Notes under the pieces: generated by a model
Told to the model about the DNA's origin: nothing
What the model saw: the letters and a program-made list of their open reading frames with translations, nothing else
Databases searched by the model: none
Program-made: the position numbers and the translations under genes
DNA from: Clostridium sp.
GTDB lineage: Bacteria; Bacillota; Clostridia; Acetivibrionales; Acetivibrionaceae
NCBI GenBank assembly: GCA_012841175.1
Contig: DUVG01000032.1
Location: 1 to 42,845 of the forward strand
Direction: 5' to 3'
Length of the DNA: 42,845 nucleotides
Shown: positions 1-7,634 of the stretch, one piece after another
Position numbering within the stretch: the stretch's first letter is position 1
Layout: the number at the start of each line of letters is the position of its first letter

Positions 1-1
1 A

Positions 2-280
2 GCTCCATGTCCAAGGGGATGGCAGTATAATACACCTGATCTTATGAAAATAAATAAACTTGCAGTAGAAACCTGCTTCTGGCCTTTATATGAAGTTATT
101 GATGGTAAGTATGTTGTTAACTATAAACCAAAAAATAAACTTCCTGTAGCAGAGTTTTTAAAAGCACAAGGAAGGTTTAAACATCTGTTTAGACCAGGAA
201 ATGAACACATGATAGAAGATGTACAAAATGAAGTAGACAAAAGATGGGAAGCACTTTTAAAACTTGCAGGGGAAGAATAA
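2..280 (+). CDS. porB: Pyruvate:ferredoxin oxidoreductase beta subunit, C-terminal fragment (cut by window edge)
   Basis: The frame is open from base 2 and reads APCPRGW at once, so the ATG at 44 is an internal methionine and the gene starts outside the window. The visible 92 residues end with a block containing KPVxEFLKxQGRFKHL-like sequence (here LPVAEFLKAQGRFKHL), which I recognise as the C-terminus of the thiamine-diphosphate-binding beta subunit of four-subunit pyruvate synthase (PorB). The enzyme oxidatively decarboxylates pyruvate to acetyl-CoA and reduces ferredoxin in the cytoplasm. A 2-oxoisovalerate oxidoreductase beta subunit (VorB) is a close alternative that this fragment cannot exclude. 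It is the last gene of its operon, because a strong hairpin follows at 311-356. Confidence 0.85.
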   Translation, partial: APCPRGWQYNTPDLMKINKLAVETCFWPLYEVIDGKYVVNYKPKNKLPVAEFLKAQGRFKHLFRPGNEHMIEDVQNEVDKRWEALLKLAGEE

Positions 281-310
281 AAGCTATAAATGATAATAAT
301 TTTAAATGTA

Positions 311-356
311 AACAAAAAGGAATCCTTATAAAATAAAAAAAGGATTCCCTTTTGTT
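311..356 (+). terminator. Rho-independent terminator after porB
   Basis: A 15-base arm (311-325) pairs with 342-356 with one mismatch, and T-rich sequence lies at the stem's 3' side. The A-rich and T-rich flanks make it potentially bidirectional, so it could also stop the leftward agrD-like transcript. Confidence 0.8.
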
Positions 357-494
357 TAAAATCATTAAAAAGTCAATAAAAAAAAATAGCTTTTTAAAAA
401 AGTGTGTAATAGTAGAATTTATTATAACTAGCAAAGGAGCATAATATATTGGATATAGTGGTAAAACTAAGTTAACAAAGACAGTAGCAGAGGA

Positions 495-617
495 TTAATT
501 CATTAATGATTTTGGTACTTTAGGCTGGTACAAAAAAATCCAACATGCAGTACTAGTGGACACTATAGATAGCACCGTTAGAAGCATAGCAAAGATGTTT
601 AATAATTTTTTAGACAC
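495..617 (-). CDS. AgrD-like cyclic lactone autoinducer peptide precursor (40 aa)
   Basis: This short gene starts with GTG at 617, eight bases after a perfect GGAGG (630-626), and stops with TAA at 495. It encodes 40 residues: a basic start (SKKLL), a hydrophobic amphipathic leader (residues 5-20), then STACWIFLYQPKVPKSL. A small-residue run, a single Cys (Cys25), aromatic residues and a proline- and lysine-bearing tail is the pattern of clostridial AgrD-type precursors. In that family AgrB cuts the precursor and joins the Cys to the peptide end as a thiolactone. By analogy with five-residue rings the ring would be CWIFL (inference). It lies 46 bases downstream of an AgrC-like membrane protein gene on the same strand. 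No AgrB gene is visible nearby. Confidence 0.85.
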   Translation of the reverse strand: MSKKLLNIFAMLLTVLSIVSTSTACWIFLYQPKVPKSLMN

Positions 618-663
618 GATGAATACCTCCTATTATAATAATTTATACGCATAAATTCAAAAT

Positions 664-1506
664 CTAATTTTTAGTTATATGAGATTTTAAATTTTGTAAA
701 GCTTCTTTAGCTTCACGGTAGTTCTCTTGAGTAATCATACTATCTATATATTCTATGCTTTGTATAACTTCGTTATTATTTAACGCACTTTTATTTCTAT
801 AATATATATAAGTACCTCTTACAGCTACAGTTAAGGTAGCAGTTATAAAAAGAGTTATACAGATGTTCATTCCTAGTAGGGATATATTTGAGGAGCTGAT
901 ATCATTGTTAAATAACAAAATTTTAGCCATTACTATTGTTAAAAATCCTAAGGAGAGTATTGAAATCAAATAAACAGCAAGTTGAAGATAAAATTCTTTC
1001 TTTCTAATGTTGGAATTTTCCATATCGAGAACTTTTATGTCAAATTTATAAAGGATAAAAATTACTAGGATTTGCGAAAAACGTACTACAGAAACCCAAG
1101 GTACCAATTTTGTATAGTCATTATATGAATCTGTCTGAGAAGTTATTCCCAATAAACCTTTTAATAATAGAGACAAAGGTATTTCAATAAGTACAATTAA
1201 CAAAAATCCAAATACAGATAGAGCGATAGCTTCATAAAATCTATATTTTAATATGTATATCAGTAGCAATATAAAAACCAATATAGAAAGAATTGTACTT
1301 TCTAGCTCAAAGTTAAGATATTTTCTGGTTAAATAGTTTAGTATACTCATAAAAAGAGATACAAAAACAACTTTTATAATATTTGCAGGGGATTTTAAAA
1401 AGGTCCTTTTTCCAATAAAAAGAGTACCAAGAAAAAAGATAATTAGTTGTTCAGGAAAACTTATTAACATAAAACTAGCAAAAGAAAGATTATTCATAAT
1501 TGACAT
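664..1506 (-). CDS. AgrC-like polytopic membrane protein lacking a kinase domain
   Basis: The 280-residue product has about seven hydrophobic segments (roughly residues 8-28, 40-58, 70-88, 92-118, 135-155, 170-198 and 208-235) and a short cytoplasmic tail of about 45 residues ending NLKSHITKN. Topology and position beside an agrD-like gene resemble the sensor half of AgrC quorum-sensing kinases. There is no His-box, N-box or ATP-binding G-box, so it cannot phosphorylate a partner alone. The tail IEYIDSMITQENYREAKEAL loosely resembles the helical region in which Spo0B-type kinases carry their His, but no His is present there. AgrB is excluded because its His/Cys peptidase residues are absent. 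ATG at 1506 is chosen because an AGGGAG lies just upstream; the overlapping GTG at 1509 is too close to it. Confidence 0.75.
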   Translation of the reverse strand: MSIMNNLSFASFMLISFPEQLIIFFLGTLFIGKRTFLKSPANIIKVVFVSLFMSILNYLTRKYLNFELESTILSILVFILLLIYILKYRFYEAIALSVFGFLLIVLIEIPLSLLLKGLLGITSQTDSYNDYTKLVPWVSVVRFSQILVIFILYKFDIKVLDMENSNIRKKEFYLQLAVYLISILSLGFLTIVMAKILLFNNDISSSNISLLGMNICITLFITATLTVAVRGTYIYYRNKSALNNNEVIQSIEYIDSMITQENYREAKEALQNLKSHITKN

Positions 1507-1534
1507 CACACTCCCTAATAGGCTTTGATATAGT

Positions 1535-1562
1535 ATTATAAAATAACTGTTATAAACACCAA
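1535..1562 (-). promoter_or_regulatory. Candidate sigma-A promoter for the membrane protein/agrD pair
   Basis: On the minus strand TTGGTG (1562-1557) and TATAAT (1540-1535) are separated by 16 bases, placing the start of transcription about 20 bases before the membrane protein gene. The pair could therefore be transcribed separately from the XRE gene. Confidence 0.5.
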
Positions 1563-1566
1563 ATAA

Positions 1567-2286
1567 TTACCCCATATTATCCCTTTCGCTTATAATTGTT
1601 GATATAAGTAGTTTTAAAGTATCAGGACTTACCTTGTTTTTTTGTGCTTCCATAGCTACCTCTATATATGGAAGATTATCTTCAAAAATTACAAAATCTT
1701 TTACATCCTTTCGCAGCGTATTAAAAAGAATAAAATCCTTGTTACTTTCTTCTAAAGATTCTTTGTGTAAAGTACTTCTATATTTAATTCTTTCTTTTTC
1801 TAAAGTTTCTGGTGTATTATATTTATACCAAAAATCCAAGGAAACCTCTGCATATTTACAAAGTATATTAAAAGTCCCCGGAAAAGGCTCTATATCTCCG
1901 CTTAAATAACTTTGTATTTGTGAAGCCTTAATGTGATAACCAGTTTTTGTATATATATCTTCAGATAATTTTTCTATGGACATATTTCCTTTTATTAAGT
2001 TAATATTGCTCACAAAAACAGATAAATTAAAAACTTTACCCGAACTAGAGTCCTTTTCTAAATAGCCAGCGGTTTTCATCAATTCTTCGTAGGGGTAGTT
2101 GTATGTTTCAGAAATAATCTTAAGTGTTTCAGGCCTTGGATTAGAAACTTTTCCTGTCCTAGGATCAACACCTTTTTCAAGTATACTAAGATAAGAATAG
2201 CTTATCCCCATTTTGTTAGCTGCTTTTCTTATGGACCAGTTTTTCTTTATTCTTATTTGTCTAAATAAATCACCTAAGTCACTCAT
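1567..2286 (-). CDS. XRE-family helix-turn-helix transcriptional regulator
   Basis: The 239-residue protein begins MSDLGDLFRQIRIKKNWSIRKAANKMGISYSYLSILEKG, a clear Cro/cI-type HTH with a recognition helix near residues 24-38. A second half-domain (about residues 95-135, GYHIKASQIQSYLSG) also looks HTH-like. The acidic, Lys-rich C-terminus has no recognised enzymatic motif. ATG at 2286 is preferred to the in-frame ATG at 2298, because GGGTGG lies between them and can serve as its ribosome site. It is followed on the same strand by the AgrC-like and AgrD-like genes, so it is a plausible regulator or output of that signal. A palindrome at 2347-2366 may be its own operator. Confidence 0.9.
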   Translation of the reverse strand: MSDLGDLFRQIRIKKNWSIRKAANKMGISYSYLSILEKGVDPRTGKVSNPRPETLKIISETYNYPYEELMKTAGYLEKDSSSGKVFNLSVFVSNINLIKGNMSIEKLSEDIYTKTGYHIKASQIQSYLSGDIEPFPGTFNILCKYAEVSLDFWYKYNTPETLEKERIKYRSTLHKESLEESNKDFILFNTLRKDVKDFVIFEDNLPYIEVAMEAQKNKVSPDTLKLLISTIISERDNMG

Positions 2287-2346
2287 TATACCACCCATAA
2301 AATAATTTAATAAAAAATCTTAAAAAACAATAAATTTATCTAAATC

Positions 2347-2366
2347 TTGTATATATATTTATACAA
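2347..2366. repeat. Palindrome TTGTATA-N6-TATACAA
   Basis: Two perfect 7-base arms are separated by six bases, about 60 bases upstream of the XRE gene. Size and symmetry suit a dimeric HTH repressor, and autoregulation is the simplest inference. Confidence 0.6.
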
Positions 2367-2404
2367 AAACTTTATTTTTAAAGAAACAAATATTTTTAAT
2401 ATAG

Positions 2405-2413
2405 ATTATATCA
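2405..2413 (-). promoter_or_regulatory. Extended -10 promoter for the XRE gene
   Basis: The minus strand reads TGATATAAT, a full extended -10. No good -35 lies at the standard distance. Transcription would start near 2398 and run through the palindrome. Confidence 0.45.
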
Positions 2414-2603
2414 TAATTTTTATAATAAAAGTGTTAAATATAAATTAGTTTAAACTTATGAAAAATACGTTTAAATTTATTTTCAACACATGAGTTATTT
2501 TACAACATATATACCAAAAAATCAAAAATAAATTTCATATAAAAGAATAATATTGGTAAAATTAAATAAATAATATAGTAATGTCTTAAAATTTATTATA
2601 TTG

Positions 2604-2632
2604 TTGACAAATTTAACATGATAGTATAATAT
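2604..2632 (+). promoter_or_regulatory. Candidate promoter for the orphan 86-residue gene
   Basis: TTGACA at 2604-2609 is followed by TATAAT at 2625-2630 (15-base spacer) or TAATAT at 2627-2632 (17-base spacer). Confidence 0.5.
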
Positions 2633-2762
2633 TACATACAGGAGTCAATGATTAAATATGGATGAACATAAATAAACAGGAAATCGTTAAAGATTAAACC
2701 ATATATTATATAAAATTTAGATAATTATGAATACATATTTTTTAGAAGGGAGATAACTTAAA

Positions 2763-3023
2763 ATGGATTACATGAAATACAAGTTAATCAAAGAATCAAT
2801 TAGATTTATTGAGCTGTGCCAAATGCATGTTTTAGAAGATGGAATGGAAATTAAGTTGTATAATATGATGGCCAATATTAAAATTAACTTTCTAAAAGAT
2901 ATGATGAAATCAGAAGAAACAAACTTTTTTCTAAAAAGCAGATTTTTTAATAAGATAAATAATATATTAAGAATAGATTCTCTCATTCATTCCTGCTACT
3001 GTTCAAAAAAAGCAAATGTATAG
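2763..3023 (+). CDS. Small protein of unknown function (86 aa)
   Basis: I do not recognise this protein. It is 86 residues, mostly helical by composition, starting MDYMKYKLIKESIRFIELCQ, with a Cys-rich end (HSCYCSKK). No signal peptide or membrane segment is evident. The case that it is real rests on context: GGGAG ten bases before the ATG, a candidate promoter upstream, and a very strong terminator only about ten bases after the stop. It forms a single-gene unit divergent from the XRE/AgrC-like/AgrD-like set, so it could be a regulated output of that set or an unrelated sporulation-type small protein. Confidence 0.65.
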   Translation: MDYMKYKLIKESIRFIELCQMHVLEDGMEIKLYNMMANIKINFLKDMMKSEETNFFLKSRFFNKINNILRIDSLIHSCYCSKKANV

Positions 3024-3032
3024 TGAATTTTG

Positions 3033-3073
3033 GACAAAAAAAGAGGAGGGGATTTTCCCCTCTTTTTTTTGTC
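3033..3073 (+). terminator. Strong rho-independent terminator
   Basis: A GAGGGG/CCCCTC core is followed by eight T residues, and outer GACAAAAAAA/TTTTTTTGTC pairing extends the stem. Confidence 0.95.
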
Positions 3074-3204
3074 TAAATTAAAAGATTCTTTAAATATTTA
3101 TTTTCAACTTAAAATTCATCTTTAATTCTATAGTTTAGAAGACATGAATATAATTGTTTGTAGATTGTAATTTTAGCTGATTTTAGTCTGGAGGTTATGT
3201 TAAT

Positions 3205-4191
3205 ATGCAGGATATTGAGAAGCAATTAACCAATAGTTATGGATTTGAAATTAAAAAGCTATATAATTATAAAAATAATTTTATTGTAGATACTGAGCTT
3301 GGGAAAAAAGTTGTAAAAAAAATGGGGGTTTCGTCTGAAAGAGTATCATTTATACATGGTGCAAAAGAACATTTATTTAAAAATGATTTTATTAATGTTG
3401 ACAGATATATATGTACAGAAGAAGGAAAGCCTTATGCCCTTATAAATGGTGCTTATTATACGATGACAGATTTAATAAATGGCAGGGAATGTAATTTCGA
3501 TTTAAGAGAAGATGTTATAGAAGCTTCTATAACTCTTGCTAAACTTCATCGGGCATCAAAAGGTTATATTCCTCCTCCAGAGTGTTTAAAAAAAAGTGAA
3601 TTAGGAAAACTGCCTAAATACTATAAAAAAAGATTAGATGAAATAAAAAGAGCAAAAAAGATAGCACAAAGAGAAAAGGGAAAAATTGATTATTTAATCC
3701 TTAAATATATAGATTATTTTTATGAAATGGGAAAAGATGCACTAGATAAAATACATACATCAAAATATGATATCTTAGTTGATAAAGCAAGGAAAGATAA
3801 AGGTATTTGTCATCGTGACTACTCCTACTGCAACATAATATGTGATGATGATAAAATGTCTGTAATAAATTTTGATTACTGCAGTTATGAGCTTAAAATG
3901 TATGATATAGCTAATTTTTTAAGAAGAAAAATGAGGAAATGCCAATGGGATGTGGATGAAGCAAAAATAATAATGGATTCCTACACTGTCATTGAGCCAA
4001 TTAGCAAAGATGAGTTTGTAATTTTATATTTAATGTTGCAATTTCCCCACAAATTTTGGAGAGTTGTAAATAAGTATTACAATAGTAAAAGGACATGGAG
4101 GGAAAAGAAATTCTTAATAAGATGTGAGGAAGTTATAGATGAAATAAAGTATCATGAAAAGTTTTTAAAAGAGTTTAAATTGCTGTTTTAA
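3205..4191 (+). CDS. CotS-family spore coat protein (aminoglycoside-phosphotransferase fold)
   Basis: The 328-residue protein matches the CotS/YutH/YsxE group of kinase-fold spore coat proteins. An N-terminal small lobe begins YGFEIKKLYNYKNNFIVDTELGKKVVKK. The central catalytic-loop motif is ICHRDYSYCNII (about residue 208), followed by VINFDYCSYELKMYDIANFLRR, where FDY stands in place of the kinase DFG/DxD metal-binding motif. Family members attach to the spore coat during sporulation; catalysis is doubtful for many. ATG at 3205 has GGAGG thirteen bases upstream. It stands alone between a terminator and the convergent fhs gene. Homoserine-kinase-like enzymes share the fold, but the motif spellings fit CotS best. 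Confidence 0.85.
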   Translation: MQDIEKQLTNSYGFEIKKLYNYKNNFIVDTELGKKVVKKMGVSSERVSFIHGAKEHLFKNDFINVDRYICTEEGKPYALINGAYYTMTDLINGRECNFDLREDVIEASITLAKLHRASKGYIPPPECLKKSELGKLPKYYKKRLDEIKRAKKIAQREKGKIDYLILKYIDYFYEMGKDALDKIHTSKYDILVDKARKDKGICHRDYSYCNIICDDDKMSVINFDYCSYELKMYDIANFLRRKMRKCQWDVDEAKIIMDSYTVIEPISKDEFVILYLMLQFPHKFWRVVNKYYNSKRTWREKKFLIRCEEVIDEIKYHEKFLKEFKLLF

Positions 4192-4201
4192 AGCTTTAAA
4201 A

Positions 4202-4232
4202 GCTAAAGGAGCTTTGCCCCCCTAGCTTTAGC
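4202..4232 (-). terminator. Possible terminator for fhs
   Basis: GCTAAAG (4202-4208) pairs with CTTTAGC (4226-4232). Read leftward the stem is followed by a short T run. The loop is long, so this is tentative. Confidence 0.4.
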
Positions 4233-4243
4233 ATCAAAAGACT

Positions 4244-5914
4244 TTAAAATAGCCCATAAATAACCCCAGATTTATCTAAATCTATTTTTTCTGCAGCTGG
4301 TGTTTTAGGAAGTCCCGGCATGGTCATGATGTTGCCTGTAATTGCAACAATAAATCCAGCGCCGGAAGAAAGTTTAATTTCTCGGATGGTTATTTTAAAT
4401 CCTTCTGGTCGTCCTAAAAGAGAAGGATTATCAGATATAGAATATTGGGTTTTAGCCATACATATAGGAAGTTTGTCCATTCCAAGGCTTTCTATTTTTT
4501 CAATAGCCTTTAGGGCAGAAGGCATGTATTCGACTCCGGAAGCACCGTAGATTTCCTTGGAAATTATCTGAATTTTTTCTTTAATTTTAAGGTTTGAATC
4601 GTACAAAGGTTTAAAGTTTGATTTAGTAGTTTTTGTAATGTCAACAATTTTTTGAGCTAGGGTTTTTGCACCCTCACCACCTTTGGTAAAAACTTCTGAA
4701 ATGGCACATTCTACATTCATGCTTTTACATCTTTCTTTAACATACTGAATTTCCTCATCTGTATCGGTATGAAAATGATTTATGGCAACCACAACAGGAA
4801 CACCAAATTTACGTATGTTTTCTAAGTGTTTTTCAACATTCAAAAAGCCCTTTTCCAGTGCTTTAATATTTGGAGTATTTAAATTATTTTTATCCACTCC
4901 CCCATTATATTTAATAGCCCTTATTGTAGCAACTAAAACGGTGGCATCAGGTTTTAAACCTGCATATCTGCATTTAATGTTAAAAAACTTTTCAGCACCT
5001 AAATCTGCACCAAATCCTGCCTCGGTAATACAGTAATCAGCAAGCTTTAATCCAAGCTTTGTTGCTACCACACTGTTACATCCGTGGGCTATATTTGCAA
5101 AGGGACCACCATGCATTAGAGCAGGAGTGTTTTCAAGGGTTTGAACTAAATTAGGTTTGATGGCGTCCTTTAAAAGCAGGGCCATGGCACCATTAACTTT
5201 TAAATCTTTAGCATATACAGGAGCACCTTCATAGGTGTATCCTATAATTATTTTTCCTAAACGTTTTTTTAGGTCCTCAATATCTTCAGAAAGACATAGT
5301 ATTGCCATTACTTCTGATGCAACTGTTATTAAAAAGCCATCTTCTCTTGGAATTCCGTTTGTTTTTCCTCCTAACCCAACTACAATATTTCTAAGAGCTC
5401 TATCATTCATATCCATTGCCCTTTTCCATACAATCTGTGTTGGATTTATGCCAAGACTATTTCCTTGGTGTATGTGATTGTCAATTGCAGCTGATAACAA
5501 GTTGTTTGCAGCAGTTAATGCATGCATATCTCCAGTAAAGTGAAGGTTAATGTCTTCCATTGGAACCACTTGAGAAAATCCTCCACCAGCAGCACCACCC
5601 TTAACTCCCATTACAGGTCCTAAAGAGGGTTCTCTTAAAGCAATAATTGCTTTGTGTCCGATTTTGTTCATTGCCTGGCCAATACCAATTGTGGTAGTGG
5701 TTTTTCCTTCTCCTGCCGGAGTTGGATTTATGGCAGTTACAAGAATTAGTTTTCCATCTTGGTTTTTACAAACCCTTTTCCATAAATCAGGTGACAATTT
5801 AGCCTTATACTTTCCATAAAGTTCTAGTTCCTCTTCTAAAATAGCTAAATCATCAGCTATTTGGCTAATTGGCTTCATTTTACAGGATTGCGCTATTTGT
5901 ATATCTGTAAGCAT
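4244..5914 (-). CDS. fhs: Formate--tetrahydrofolate ligase
   Basis: This 556-residue protein is the full usual length of the family. It carries the P-loop TPAGEGKTT (residues 65-73) and the diagnostic [18 protein letters not shown] and INLHFTGD segments, with [15 protein letters not shown] at the C-terminus. It activates formate with ATP to 10-formyltetrahydrofolate in the cytoplasm, feeding purine synthesis, the one-carbon pool and, in acetogens, the methyl branch of the Wood-Ljungdahl pathway. The ATG at 5914 follows AAGGAGG at good spacing. The gene is transcribed alone, with a promoter at 5956-5985. Confidence 0.98.
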   Translation of the reverse strand: MLTDIQIAQSCKMKPISQIADDLAILEEELELYGKYKAKLSPDLWKRVCKNQDGKLILVTAINPTPAGEGKTTTTIGIGQAMNKIGHKAIIALREPSLGPVMGVKGGAAGGGFSQVVPMEDINLHFTGDMHALTAANNLLSAAIDNHIHQGNSLGINPTQIVWKRAMDMNDRALRNIVVGLGGKTNGIPREDGFLITVASEVMAILCLSEDIEDLKKRLGKIIIGYTYEGAPVYAKDLKVNGAMALLLKDAIKPNLVQTLENTPALMHGGPFANIAHGCNSVVATKLGLKLADYCITEAGFGADLGAEKFFNIKCRYAGLKPDATVLVATIRAIKYNGGVDKNNLNTPNIKALEKGFLNVEKHLENIRKFGVPVVVAINHFHTDTDEEIQYVKERCKSMNVECAISEVFTKGGEGAKTLAQKIVDITKTTKSNFKPLYDSNLKIKEKIQIISKEIYGASGVEYMPSALKAIEKIESLGMDKLPICMAKTQYSISDNPSLLGRPEGFKITIREIKLSSGAGFIVAITGNIMTMPGLPKTPAAEKIDLDKSGVIYGLF

Positions 5915-5955
5915 AACTTACCTCCTTAGGAAATTAAACTATAAAATATAGTACT

Positions 5956-5985
5956 ATTATAACTATTATTCTTGTTTTTTTTCAA
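5956..5985 (-). promoter_or_regulatory. Sigma-A promoter for fhs
   Basis: The minus strand has TTGAAA (5985-5980), an 18-base spacer and TATAAT (5961-5956), about 40 bases before the start codon. Confidence 0.7.
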
Positions 5986-6054
5986 CATATACTCACTATA
6001 AACTCATTTAAACATATTATGTAACAAGGGATATTATTTTAGGGGTGATTTTAG

Positions 6055-6930
6055 ATGACAACGCTAAAAATTGGAGATATTGTTTCTAGAAAATCCTACG
6101 GCTCTGATATATTGTTTAAAGTGGTTGACATAAAAAAGGATGGAAATAATAAAATAGCCGTATTAAATGGCCTTTGCTTTAGACTAGAAGCTGATGCTCC
6201 TGAAACAGATCTTGTTATTAGAAATGAAGAATATATAAGAAGTTACAATGAAAAGATGAAAAGAAGCATTAATTTAAAAATTCAAGATTTAAACAATTCT
6301 TATACAACAGCAGTAAAAAAAAAATTTTATTATAACAATTGGGCAAGAGATAAAAGAAAGTTTGCAAAGCCTGGTAAAGTGCTTCATATAGATGGGGATA
6401 AAGACTATCTTGAGGCATGTATGGAGCAGTATAAAAAATTTAAAATAGAAGCTATAGGTGTATATGTTAAAGAAAAAGATCAGCCTTCTAGGGTAAGAGA
6501 GCTGTTAGAACAATACAGACCGGATATTTTAGTTTTGACAGGTCATGACGGAGTAATTAAAAAAGATACTGACTATTCAAATATAAACAATTATAGAAAT
6601 TCTAAATACTATATTCAATCGGTGAAAGAAGCAAGGAAATTTGAAAAAGATTTAGACAGTCTTGTTATTTTTGCTGGTGCTTGTCAATCAATGTATGATA
6701 AGCTTATAGAAGCAGGAGCTAATTATGCTAGTGCACCTTATAGAGTACTCATTCATGCACTAGATCCAGTGTTAATTTGTCAAAAAATTGCCTATACAAA
6801 AATAGACAAAGTTGTAAATCCTGAAGAGATAGTAAACAAAACAATTACAGGTAGCAAAGGTATAGGTGGTATAGAAACAAAAGGTAGATATAGGGATGGA
6901 TTTCCGAAAGAGCCTTATAATGATAAATAA
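6055..6930 (+). CDS. yabG: YabG sporulation-specific peptidase
   Basis: The 291-residue protein matches the usual YabG length and opens with the family signature MTTLKIGDIVSRKSYGSD. The motifs LTGHDG (His164) and FAGACQS (Cys210) hold candidate catalytic residues of this cysteine-type peptidase. YabG acts in the mother cell on spore coat and cortex-associated proteins; in clostridia it also processes germination proteins. The ATG follows GGGGTGATTTTAG. The order yabG-veg-sipL-ispE is conserved synteny in clostridia, which supports the call. I saw no convincing sigma-K promoter. Confidence 0.95.
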   Translation: MTTLKIGDIVSRKSYGSDILFKVVDIKKDGNNKIAVLNGLCFRLEADAPETDLVIRNEEYIRSYNEKMKRSINLKIQDLNNSYTTAVKKKFYYNNWARDKRKFAKPGKVLHIDGDKDYLEACMEQYKKFKIEAIGVYVKEKDQPSRVRELLEQYRPDILVLTGHDGVIKKDTDYSNINNYRNSKYYIQSVKEARKFEKDLDSLVIFAGACQSMYDKLIEAGANYASAPYRVLIHALDPVLICQKIAYTKIDKVVNPEEIVNKTITGSKGIGGIETKGRYRDGFPKEPYNDK

Positions 6931-6971
6931 GTATTAAATTTTATATTAAAACAGTATATAACACAAACAAC

Positions 6972-7014
6972 ACTAAATATTGTCCATTCATGTTTTGAAT
7001 GGGCTATATTTAGT
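6972..7014 (+). terminator. Hairpin after yabG
   Basis: A 19-base arm (6972-6990) pairs with 6996-7014 with about three mismatches. There is no T tract, so it may be an mRNA-end or stabilising hairpin rather than a classic terminator. Confidence 0.5.
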
Positions 7015-7065
7015 AGAAGCTAGGGATACCAAATGATTGTGAAAAAAACTACAAATAAAAAACAC

Positions 7066-7095
7066 TTGACACAAGTAAAAAATACTTGTTATAAT
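7066..7095 (+). promoter_or_regulatory. veg promoter P1 (full consensus)
   Basis: TTGACA (7066-7071), an 18-base spacer and TATAAT (7090-7095), all consensus hexamers. Confidence 0.85.
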
Positions 7096-7106
7096 ATATA
7101 TTTTTT

Positions 7107-7135
7107 TTGACAAGCTGAATTGTATATGATATAAT
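7107..7135 (+). promoter_or_regulatory. veg promoter P2 (full consensus)
   Basis: TTGACA (7107-7112), a 17-base spacer and TATAAT (7130-7135). It lies just downstream of P1 and about 30 bases before the veg start. Confidence 0.9.
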
Positions 7136-7166
7136 AATTTCAAACAGAAGATGAGGTGATTGGACT

Positions 7167-7430
7167 ATGGAAAATAATAGCCTGTTTCAAATAAAGAGAG
7201 ATATAGAAACTTGCGTTGGTCAGAAAGTTCAACTCAAGGCTAATAAAGGCAGGAAAAAGGCCTTCATAAAAGAAGGAATACTAGAAAATACCTATCCTAG
7301 CATCTTCGTAGTTAGATTTGAGAATGATTATGAGGCTACAAGAAGAGTGTCTTACAGTTATACTGATGTACTTACTAAAGCAGTTGAAATTGTGGTATGT
7401 AAGGACAATAGAAAGATATGTGCTAGCTAA
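7167..7430 (+). CDS. veg: Veg protein
   Basis: The 87-residue product matches the small Veg family: an N-terminal LFQIKRDIETCVGQKVQLKANKGRKK, then a small beta-barrel-like region ending YEATRRVSYSYTDVLTKAVEI. Veg is a highly expressed cytoplasmic protein of vegetative cells; in Bacillus it is linked to biofilm matrix control and is best known for its strong promoter. Here too it has two tandem consensus sigma-A promoters. The ATG follows GAGGTGATT. It sits between yabG and sipL, as in other clostridia, and is closed by its own terminator, so it is a single-gene unit. Confidence 0.95.
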   Translation: MENNSLFQIKRDIETCVGQKVQLKANKGRKKAFIKEGILENTYPSIFVVRFENDYEATRRVSYSYTDVLTKAVEIVVCKDNRKICAS

Positions 7431-7487
7431 GGTGTAGTTGTTTTGGGTGCAAAATTGTATAGAGGGTGTATAAGTTTTTTAAGATAA

Positions 7488-7527
7488 ATAAAAAAATCAG
7501 GATTTAAACCTGATTTTTTTATTTTTT
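7488..7527 (+). terminator. Terminator after veg
   Basis: AAAAAAATCAGG (7490-7501) pairs perfectly with CCTGATTTTTTT (7509-7520), followed by a T-rich run. Confidence 0.95.
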
Positions 7528-7634
7528 TAGAATATTTATTATGTCTTGTCAATATATATTAATAAGTCTTAGTACAAAAATCAAAGGTAGAATAACAAAA
7601 GCCTTGTGATTACTAGAAATAGGAGGAATATGAA

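Larger units (their letters stand above)
2287..2762. other. Divergent AT-rich intergenic region
   Basis: No credible gene is seen in these 476 bases. It holds an extended -10 promoter reading left toward the XRE gene, a palindrome between them, and a consensus-like -35 (2604-2609) reading right toward the 86-residue gene. After that promoter comes a leader of about 125 bases with only tiny reading frames, for example an ATG after GGAG near 2649 that stops after five codons. Confidence 0.7.

Noticed and set aside
44..280. ATG at 44 as a gene start
   Set aside because: The frame is open and protein-like (APCPRGW) back to the window edge, so this is an internal Met of porB.
189..434. Minus-strand 81-residue frame opposite the end of porB
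   Set aside because: It is antisense to a real gene, crosses its terminator, and is Phe/Leu/Ile-rich as expected of A-rich DNA read backwards.
433..480. Plus-strand AAGGAG followed by TTG near 450
   Set aside because: The frame stops after eight codons and has no protein character.
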